Source of the DNA: Heliocybe sulcata
Lineage: Eukaryota; Basidiomycota; Agaricomycetes; Gloeophyllales; Gloeophyllaceae
Assembly: GCA_004369045.1 (NCBI GenBank)
Contig: ML213503.1
Span: forward strand, 819,343-883,342
DNA length: 64,000 nucleotides
Direction: 5' to 3'
The notes beneath the pieces were generated by a model, which did no database searches, was not told where the DNA came from, and worked only from the letters and a program-made list of their open reading frames with translations. Made by a program: the position numbers and the translations under genes. The number at the start of each line of letters is the position of its first letter. The stretch's first letter is position 1. Positions 55,988 through 64,000 of this stretch are shown piece by piece.

Positions 55988-58005
55988 ATGCCCCCCGTCG
56001 GCTACAAGTACCGCCACGTCCGCACCGACTCTGAGCAGCCCTTTCTCGACGACTACAAGTCCCGCACCTCAGAATCCGACCCGGAGTCGCCTCGCGCCAC
56101 CTCACCGTTACCTTATCACCGAACACGATCGCCCTCCCCGTCCTCGTTCTCGCTAAACGCCCTCTTCACAAAACGCAGGCGATGGGTCTTCGTAGCATGC
56201 GCCTTCCTCTCCGTCGCGTCCATAACCGCGCTAGCTCTCTTGCTTGTCCTGACGAATAAAGAGCCGCCACCCGCTGTGGTCGAGGTATCCGAAGACATCT
56301 TGGAAAACAGTGCCTCGCAGTGCGCGCAGCCGTCACAGGCGTCCTCGGAAATGGAAGTCATCCCTCCCTGGGACAAGAGCAATGTGCTGGTGGGCGCCCC
56401 AACGCGAAACTTTAGAGGTGCGCCTGCATTAATTAAATAGACTTTTGAGTTTGCACGCTGACTCGAGCAATCTGAACAGATAACTTACGTTCAGATCGTC
56501 AATACATTACTTCTTGGTGGTCCGCCGGCTGGACAAACGATGTCATGACCGCCGTACGTCTCCTTCTCCTTGGCACGTCCGATCCCGTATCTTGACCCCT
56601 GCTTCTCTCACTGCCTCGTAGGCGAACCTAATCTACCTTGGCCTGATAACCTCTCGCACCCCAATAATTCCTCCATTTACGCCCTCACACATCGGAGGTG
56701 ACGTCCCGCCGATCCCCTTCGGCGAAGTCTTCAACGTCTCCCGACTCGCTCAAGCCCTCGGAAAGCCCGTGCTAGAATGGCACGACGTCAAGGAGCTGAG
56801 GAATAACTCTGAGCTGGGATGGAGCGAACCCTTCGTGCCAGCAGGAACAGAGGCAGAGGGAGTGGAAGTCGACGGGGAGGTACAAGAGGAGCCACGGCCA
56901 GTTCAGAATAGTTGGGAGGTGCAGCAGGACGTGGTCGGCTGCTGGGATGTCTGGGAGAGCGTGCAGTATAACGAGCACTTCGCTAGGAGGAGTGCGGTGC
57001 CACGTTGGCTGGGTCTTGGTACGTGCCCTCTCTTTCTCTTAACCTTGCCCTCTTCTCATAAGGCACCCCAGACATATCCTACACCCAACTCCCTCCGTCC
57101 ATCAAGCTGATTCCAAACTTCCGGCATGATCAGCATACGACATTCTGGGCACTCGCGCAGTACACCTACCCCGAAGGACGCACCGACGCACTCGCCCGCA
57201 TGCCCGATGGTGGAGCTGAGCTCATCCACCCTGCACAGAACGGTGAGAGGCTAGAGCCGGACGAGCAGATGACGTGCTTCGATTATTTGTATTATGTCTC
57301 CGCGCAGACGGTAAGTGCCGATTTACTGGAACGAGGGGCGAAGCTGATGGGGTGCATGCAGCCATTCGAGTTTGAGCATGACTATAGTCCGGCGTGGAGA
57401 GAGGTCGCGACACACATGCATTGGACGGACCGATTGCAGGAGATTACGAATGGGTATATTCGAAAGACGTTTGAGTTGCCTGAGGGGGCGGAGATTCCAC
57501 CGGTGCGTCGAAATTTCTCGTGAAACTTGTCTGTCGGCGCTTGACAGACGTTTCGTAGTACATCGCCATCCACGTCCGCCACGGCGACTTCCGCGTCTAC
57601 TGCAACCCAGCGCCTACCTCTCCCCTCGATGGCTCCTGCTTCGCGCCCCTCTCAGCGCTCCGCACACGCGTCTTCGAAATCCAAGCCGACCTCCTCGAGT
57701 CCCAGGGCATCTCCGTGCCCTCGTCGCACGTCCTCATGACGTCGGACGAGAGCGACCCGGAGTGGTGGGACCAGGTGCGGGAGATGGGGTGGCGGTGGAT
57801 TGATCATAAGGCGGAGGATACGGCGGGGAGGCTAGGGAGGTGGTATCCGGTGCTGGTCGATGCGGTTGTGCAGAGCGGGGGTGTGGGCTTTGTGGGGACG
57901 GATAGGAGTACGATGAGTTTGCTGGCGAGGAGACGGGTGGAGGATTGGCAGGGAGGTGTGACGAGGACGGCTAAGTGGGGATATGAGGGGGCGGATGCGC
58001 ATTAG
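55988..58005 (+). CDS. O-fucosyltransferase-like type II membrane protein, copy C
   Basis: ATG 55988. The cytosolic tail is about 65 residues, with a TM helix WVFVACAFLSVASITALALL. The lumenal part has NFR|DNLRSDRQYITSWW (intron as in copy A), SAGWTNDVMTA, NLIYLGLITSRTPIIPPFTP, RLAQALGKPVLEWHDVKELR and GCWDVWESVQYNEHF. DISYTQLPPSIKLIPNFRHD follows after an intron, then EQMTCFDYLYYVSAQT, PFEFEHDYSPAWREV, YIAIHVRHGDFRVYC, SHVLMTSDESDPEWWDQV and GGVGFVGTDRSTMSLLARRR, ending YEGADAH at TAG 58005. Copy C has an extra Glu/Val-rich insert (residues near 56850-56920) absent from A and B. Divergent with the GDP-fucose transporter-like gene. Confidence 0.78.
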
Positions 58006-59044
58006 GAGGAGAGAGGTTCTTGGATATGGACGGTATTGAATGGACTTTGGGCGAGCGCTTGTTGCTCGGCCACTTCTCAGTGCTTGCCTACGGACTTGGA
58101 CGACTTAGAATTAATCGATCTTGTTTACGATGTATATATACGTACATTTATGAGTAACGATACCTTCATTACTGACTCCAGCTCAGGCAAGGATTTGAGG
58201 GCAAGGCGGATTGAAGTTCGAGTTGAGAGAAAGCTTTGATGGGCGGGCGCCTAGCAAAAGTATCCCGCCACAACTTGAGCGCTTGCTTCCAACGCTCCCT
58301 CTAACGTCCGATCTTTTAAATTCCGCTCCTCCCGTTCTTCGCTGAGCCAGTTCACCACAGCTTGATCATCCATCTGAGAGAGTGATCGTCTGCCCATCTC
58401 GAACAATCTCTCCAATATCCCACGTCTTCCATGGTACTAGGGATTCAAGATTCAGGGTTGGAGAAGTCGGTGCCAGAACACTTGCAAGAGGTAAGGCGAG
58501 AAAACGTCCGGATTAACTCAGACTACTAGGGAGCGATAACGGCGGCCACTTGCAAGGAACGCAGTGGGGCTGGTGATCAAAATATCCCACCGAGATCACG
58601 CTTCACCCAGAATGAATGGTGCCTAATTGTGTCCAACCGACCGAAAGATGCGGACACCTGCGTTTCGATCTTACTGCGCTAGAGACGACTTTTCTATGCT
58701 TTCTTGCTCGGACCTCCGAATTCTGGCGTTGATTGAATTCTGGCGTCGATTAATACAAGGAACAAGCGGCGACCGAACTTCAAGCAAGGAGGCAGACACG
58801 TGGGCCGGGAGCACTTACTCCTGTTGAGGTGTTAGCCAATCAGCACCGCGATCGAGGACATACATTAAATTGGAAGACGGAAACGAATTGCTCCGACCCG
58901 CCCTGATTACCGTGCCTGGGCTTTCTTCCCTTGACACTCCTGCAGGATAACTCTGTCGCGCCATGGCTGGTTATATTATTAGATGCGAGGGCAGGCGATA
59001 CTTGCCTTCCAACCCCCTACTCGTGTCTCTTGAACCGCACAGCC
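58006..59044. other. Intergenic about 1 kb
   Basis: Holds the 3' flank of transferase copy C and the promoter of acyltransferase copy 2. A tandem near-duplicate of ATTCTGGCGTTGATTGA lies at about 58721-58755. No gene recognised. Confidence 0.35.
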
Positions 59045-61024
59045 ATGCAGTCTGGTCTCCCTACACCGCCGCTGACCGAGGACGACAACGCTAATGACTC
59101 GAGTTACACCGACCTTCTCAAATCCTTGTCTATCGAAAGCACCAGCGATGCCCCCGAGTGCTCATCCAGACTAGAGCGCAAATTCGGAGACAGCGAGCTG
59201 GCGTTCTACCTTCCGTCCAGGCAGATGGGCGTCAACGACATGTAAGTTTCTTATCAGCCTTAACACCGACTAGAAGGCTCAATGCGAACGACACAGGTAT
59301 CTGGCTTTCGAGTTTCGGGCAGTGGAGCGCGTCATGCGTCGGTCTCGAGTGCGGGTCGCTTGGGCCCTTTTACGGCTGAGACATCCGCTACTGGCTTCTA
59401 TGGTGGAGATGCACAGTTATCATGATGTCAGATTTGTGTAAGTCTCCTATTAGGCACTCGTCGAGACATCCGTCTGAAAGATCAACCGCTAGATACGATG
59501 CACCAAAGTCCCCAGATGAAGTTCTTCTGGATGCGAACACCGCGCTGGACTATTGTGCGCTTACGAAAGAAGGTCGGTACATCCCAACGACAAGGTACTT
59601 GAAGTAGGCTGAAGAGCGTCCGGTAGACCTAGCCGATAGATATGTCAACGGCCCGCGCACGCTCAGCGACTCGCGTCTCTCTTACCTGACCATCTCGCAA
59701 CCCCGCGTCGGCCCCTCCTCTCTGCCGACACCTCCTTTGTCTCCCGCATGCTACTCTACTCCTTCGTACGAAGACTTGCCAACTGAAGAATTGTACGACT
59801 ACACCATATTCATGTGTGCGGCCCATTTCATCGGCGATGGGATGTCACTGCTTGACTTGTGCAAGACGCTGTTCGACATCCTTGGGAGCGATAAGACCAC
59901 TTGTCAGCTGGAGGGACAACTGCGTGACGAGTGGCACGTGAAATTCGTCGAGACCACCTCCCTCGTGAGCCTTGGATCAGATATGTGACCCCTTTGGTTG
60001 TCTAACTAGATCCTGCAGAGCCACGTACTGCCTGTTGCTGCGGAAGGCAGGCTACCTACACTTCAGGGCAAATTCCGCCGCGCAGCGGCCAAGGTTGATT
60101 TCTGGCGAGATCAGCAAAAGAATATTGTACGTGCATAAGCCTTGACGGCTGCATGATATTTTATTAACGTTTCTCTAAGGGTGGGCAAGCGTTCCCGCGA
60201 TGGCAGAGCAGGACACGACAAATTGGTATTCGATCCGTCTCATTTGATGTGGAGAAGACCGCCAAGATACTTAAGAAATGTAAGAAGGAACGTATGTCGG
60301 TGTCACTAGTTGTATTCGCCCTCTGCAACATGGCCTGGGCAAGGTCACAGCCAGACAACAAGCACCTTCCCATGTAAGTCTTTCTTTTGTTTTGTACATG
60401 AGGGTTCACATCCTGATGTGCTCTTCTAGGATGATGTACTCTGCCCTTAGTCTGCGTCCCTATCTCAAACCCTCTTACCCATTAAGTTCGGACCTCTTCC
60501 TGGCTGTCGGCTACTTCAACATCGTCCTCCCGAGCTTCATCCCTAAGGACTCCAACGAGGCCAAGCTATTCTGGCACCGCGCTAGGTCAGCTAGGGATCA
60601 ATGCGTTCGCACAGCCAAGAGCCGCATGCTTCCCTACCGCTCGCGGGAGATGGCGCACAAGCGGGCCGAGCAAGCGCGCGCATGGGCGGTCGTGGACGAT
60701 ACGAAAGCAGACTCCCCCGCGAAACCGAAGGAGCAGCCGACTGTCCTTGCCGACGTTCCCAAAACACCGTCGGCGACCTTGCTGGGTATCTCTTTGCTGG
60801 GGAACTTGAACTCGTTCTGCGATCATGCGAAGGCGCCGTTATTTGAGGTTGTGGGGATGCTGCCGGGCGTGCGCCAGCGGGCTGGTGGCATGCTCATGTT
60901 CTCGTATACGTTTGCGCACAAGCTTTATATTGTGGTGAACTGGGATGAGCTCGGTTATGATAGGGATGTATTCGATGAATTCTGGGATGGGGTGGTAGGA
61001 GGTGTAGACGAGTTTTTGTGCTAA
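59045..61024 (+). CDS. CoA-dependent acyltransferase-superfamily protein, copy 2
   Basis: ATG 59045 (MQSGLPTPPLTEDD; an upstream in-frame start at 58931 is less likely). LERKFGDSELAFYLPSRQMG and VNDM are followed by an intron at the same place and phase as in copy 1. Then come YLAFEFRAVERVMRRSRVRV and LLASMVEMHSYHDVRFV (intron), YDAPKSPDEVLLDANTAL and YVNGPRTLSDSRLSYLTI. The active-site motif is CAAHFIGDGMSLLDL, followed by LQGKFRRAAAKVDFWRDQQK, SLVVFALCNMAWARSQ, MMYSALSLRPYL and LFLAVGYFNIVLPSFIP. The C-terminal block AGGMLMFSYTFAHKLYIVVN ends VGGVDEFLC. Paralogue of the 48-50 kb gene in opposite orientation. Substrate unknown; the HxxxDG residues are intact. Confidence 0.8.
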
Positions 61025-61266
61025 AAGGCTGGGTCCGTTCTTTCTGGGGTGCCTGATGTTGGGTTGGTTCATTCACCGGGTTCTTGGTTGATTTCTAGAG
61101 TTATTGTAGCGTATTATTGTAGTATTAATGGTAGCAATACAGCAAAGTATTTCGGGACATACAGTTACAATACCTCGCGTCATTGTTAACGTTCCCCCGG
61201 AGATGTGGCGCGGCCTTTGCTCATGGAGAACAATGCATCCACCTTGTCTCTCTTCAGCGCTTGACC

Positions 61267-63336
61267 ATGAGCTACCCTTGGCTGCCACTCGAGATCCATG
61301 TCCACATCCTGTCGGAACTCGAGCCTTCAGCACACTGGGACGCCAGCGTGAAGACCCTCGTTAACTGCTCCGAAGCCAACACGCTTCTCCGAAATGCAGC
61401 CCTCCTACCCGCTCTATGGGAACCGCACTATCGCGTCCGCTACAGTCATTGCGAGTCCCAGTACGAAGCTCTGAGGCAGGAGAAATACAATAGCGATTTC
61501 AGGCTGATGTACGCGGAGCGTGTTCGCTTGGACCAGGAGGCGTTGCAGCTTCTCGAGGAGATGATGGTGCAACCCGAGCGGAGGCATACGTTGGCCAGGC
61601 GAGTCGCTCATGGGCTATCGTTCGACGTTTGGCGGGTTCTGGAGCTGCAGTTGGAGTCTGCTATTCCGCGTTGCTTCTTACCTGAGGATTTGGAGGACGC
61701 GTCGCGTGTTTACGTTCCGCCCCATGCTGTCACGCGGATGTTTTGGGCAAAGTCCATGCTTGGGACGATAGCCAGGAGGCATGCCGTGCGTACGTGGGGG
61801 CGTCTGCAGATGCCAGGGCAGGATGTCTCGTTCGAGGAGGCCCTCACAGGATTGTCCGCGTTCTTTTGTGTCTCGCCACACCACGTATGCTTCACGCCCG
61901 GTGCTTCAATTGCGAGATCTAACCATGGCTTTTCAGATAGCAAGCCAGCTGGATGTACTAGGTTCACTCTGCCGCGTATACTTATGCAAGGGCCGATGGC
62001 CTATAGATACCAGCATTCGCGAGCAGGTTGAGGATGCTGTTACTCGGATATGCGAGTTCATGCGAAACTTTGGGTTCAAAGCTGGCGATCGTGGGTGTTC
62101 TCCGGTCAGTGCCCATGGACAAGACTGAGCATATCTCCCTGATAGCTGCCAGGTTTCACAACCTTTTCAATCATTTCCCGCACTGCGTTCTGACCACGCA
62201 CAAGGATACTCTGCCCATGTCAATGGTATGGCTGTTTGTATGCCTATCAAGGCGACTTGGATTAGAGGCCTCCCCGGTTGACTTTCCAAGGAAAGTCCTC
62301 GCCCACGTGTCAGTTTCTGGCTCTGAGGAAGGTCTCTTGGTGGACGTCTATCGCACCGATCAGAAAGTGGTGCTCTCGGCGGAGGCCGACATCCCTGCCA
62401 CGCTCGCAGCCGTTGGAATCCCGCGTAATCAGTCGAATATACATGAAATACAGACCAGGGCTAGCCCGGCAGGACCCATGCTTCTGCGCGCTGCTCGGAA
62501 TATCGGCGGTTCGTTCCATAGAATGACGCAGGCCGAGTTCGACGAGATGGCGCAGACCGACTATGAGAGCGCCAGCTATGCCGCGATTTGTGCGGACTTG
62601 ATCCTTACGAACAACGGACGTGCGCTGGCGCACCTGGTGGACCCCGAATGGCCCACACGACTAGATGTTGCGCCAGTGCTAATGGACTCTCTTGCTCCGC
62701 TGTTGTCGAGTATGAATAGTAATCTCCTTGAGAAGCGCTGCAAGGAGATACTGGCCGAGAGCGAGGTAAGAGCCACGCAGTACCGCAGTGGGGGAGTAAA
62801 GCACTTCTGTGGGATGTTCTTTACCCATGTTACCTATGCCTACACAGGATGTATCGTGGGATGGGAGGCAAGTTCATCCCCAGATACTGCACCGTTGGTA
62901 TGCTTATCCATCCTTGCACAGCCGACTTGCATGGCAAGTGAAGAATGGATTGTTCGCATGGGGGTAGACCAACTCAGCGGCGGTCGACATCAACCATTTT
63001 ATAAGGTCATTACGTTGATGGGCTCTCCGAGGTGTACGTCGCGCCCCATCAATGATCTGCCTTCTACTCACCAGGGGCCTCGTAGACGTCGCTGAACAGA
63101 ATATTATGCCCATGGATCCCACTCCGCCACATCTTGTACGGAGTTTCTTTCTCAAACACCAGACCATGGGGATGTACTTTGAAGACGCGGATATTGCGGA
63201 AGATCGGCGTGGAAGGATGCTCTTGAGTCGAGAACTGCGGCTCAAGTATCCTCAGGACGATGAGGCTGGGGCACAATGGGTCGAGATGGGCCGCCTGAGG
63301 GCTCACTGGGGAATTGAAGGTAGTACTTATAGGTAG
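61267..63336 (+). CDS. F-box protein FBXO21-like (F-box, SirB1-like domain, YccV-like hemimethylated-DNA-binding domain)
   Basis: ATG 61267: a degenerate F-box LPLEIHVHILSELEPSA with LVNCSEANTLLRNAALLPAL. Charged helices LQLLEEMMVQPERRHTLARR and VYVPPHAVTRMFWAKSMLG follow. After introns at about 61886-61935 and 62090-62150, the SirB1/transglutaminase-like domain reads DPARFHNLFNHFPHCVLTTH, LPMSMVWLFVCLSRRLGLEA and VDFPRKVLAHV. The YccV-like domain is GGVKHFCGMFFTHVTYAYTG, CIVGWE|PTCMASEEWIVRM (across a GC-AG intron) and GGRHQPFYKVITLMGSPRYV, with AEQNIMPM after another intron. The C-terminus is LKYPQDDEAGAQWVEMGR. Human FBXO21 has the same domain order and is an SCF substrate adaptor. Targets in fungi are unknown. 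All frames are open when spliced this way. Confidence 0.8.
62868..62921 (+). other. Probable GC-AG intron in the FBXO21-like gene
   Basis: Donor GCAAGT after GGATGGGAG, acceptor CACAG before CCGACTTGC. Intron of 54 nt, phase 0. It joins GWE to PTCMASEEWIVRM, matching the GW-D/E-P-T-C pattern of YccV-like proteins. The only GT alternative would be a 24-nt intron. Confidence 0.65.
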
Positions 63337-63459
63337 TGGGGCTGTGGAATTCGCGTTAGTGTACTTTCAATTCAGCTGTAACTTTCCAGCCTTGCCACAA
63401 AGGCGACCTTCGTGACATGTGACAGGACGCGTCTCCCAAGGCTTTTCAGCCACACCAAA

Positions 63460-64000
63460 ATGTACGCCAATACTGCTCGGACAAACACATACACTCCTAC
63501 CTACTCTGCCCGGCCAGGACCCAGTGTCACGGACGACTATGAACGTACGTACGATATATACATGATAACTATGGTGCTGACGGTTGTCTAGGATGGTACA
63601 CAGAACCAACGCCTAGTAATCGCATGCTGTTGTCTTTGCGCTCCGGCCTCGACTCCGAAATATCCTGGGCGTTAGACCGACTCTGCCGACTTTGCAACAA
63701 TGAGCACTTTATGCTGAAATCGATACCAGGTCTCACGAATGCTCTGTTCGAATGGCCGGAGTGGTATGTCGCTGAGTGTGAAGACAAGAAGGACCTGTAC
63801 GACAGCCTGTTCTCATCGTCACCAGAGATACACAGCATGAGGAGGCATAGTTTGGAGGCCTTGTTCATCTTGCGGAACTCTATCGTGAACGAGCCCAATG
63901 CGACTGAGCTGGCGAATCATCCCAAGACTTTGCCGCTCTTGCTACGCATACTTCGCACAGTACGCCCGAGCACAGATGCCAAGACCGAATTCCTGCTGAA
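63460..64000 (+). CDS. RSC9-like chromatin-remodelling complex subunit (partial, N-terminal)
   Basis: ATG 63460 opens MYANTARTNTYTPTYSARPG. A 47-nt GTACGT intron joins to WYTEPTPSNRMLLSLRSGLD and SEISWALDRLCRLCNN, then KSIPGLTNALFEWPEWYVAE, SLEALFILRNSIVNEPNATE and LRTVRPSTDAK, running off the window edge at 64000. The pattern N-R-M-L-L-(S/A)-L-R-S-(G)-L-...-W-A-L-(D/N)-R-L, then P-G-L-T-x-A-L-x-E-W-P-E-W, fits Rsc9/SWI-SNF family subunits of fungi, which carry Armadillo-like repeats and bind DNA. One ACGCGT lies at 63428-63433 upstream of the start. Family moderately sure; the protein is truncated by the window. Confidence 0.55.

Noticed and set aside
62990-63110. Apparent frameshift in the FBXO21-like gene after FYKVI
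   Set aside because: An intron (63034-63085, GTACGT...GTAG) joins GSPR to YVAEQNIM in frame and matches the family, so no break is needed.
1-64000. Transposons, LTR elements or CRISPR arrays
   Set aside because: No reverse transcriptase, integrase, transposase, terminal repeats or spaced repeats were recognised on either strand.

Overview
The window is nuclear DNA of a filamentous basidiomycete, most likely an Agaricomycete. Genes lie close together on both strands. Nearly all are split by many 45-65 nt GT-AG introns, and the recognisable proteins (UAP1, taxilin, a BRCA2/Brh2 homologue, alpha-MPP, Msc7-type ALDH, ABCC transporter, GNL1, xylose reductase) are ordinary fungal housekeeping or metabolic genes. 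Gene spans below run from start codon to stop codon and include introns. Splice sites were read by eye from GT-AG signals, reading frame and family similarity.

Layout. 0-9 kb: 3' end of UAP1, a taxilin gene with a SUMO-like segment in its middle, a BRCA2-like recombination mediator and the alpha subunit of the mitochondrial processing peptidase. 9-15.5 kb: tRNA-Cys(GCA), a two-ACT-domain protein, a secreted RNase T2 and a membrane-anchored ALDH (Msc7 type). 15.8-24.4 kb: a full-length ABCC transporter and the GTPase GNL1. 24.8-36 kb: an FSP1/AIFM2-like oxidoreductase, a SAM-dependent methyltransferase, the UTP17/WDR75 ribosome-biogenesis WD protein, a homeodomain protein and an F-box/LRR protein. 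36.5-43 kb: a PB1-domain low-complexity protein, D-xylose reductase and ketopantoate reductase.

43.2-61 kb is the most distinctive part. It holds three paralogous type II membrane proteins that look like O-fucosyltransferases, a nucleotide-sugar transporter that best resembles the Golgi GDP-fucose transporter family, and two paralogous CoA-dependent acyltransferases. All surround a gene-poor stretch of about 3.8 kb. The transporter and one transferase are divergently transcribed from a shared 420-bp promoter. I read this as a candidate secretory-pathway glycan fucosylation/acylation cluster. Its substrate is unknown and the fucose specificity is inferred.

61-64 kb: an FBXO21-like F-box protein with SirB1-like and YccV-like domains, and the 5' part of a probable RSC9-like chromatin-remodelling subunit. 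No intact transposon, LTR element, CRISPR array or rRNA gene was recognised.
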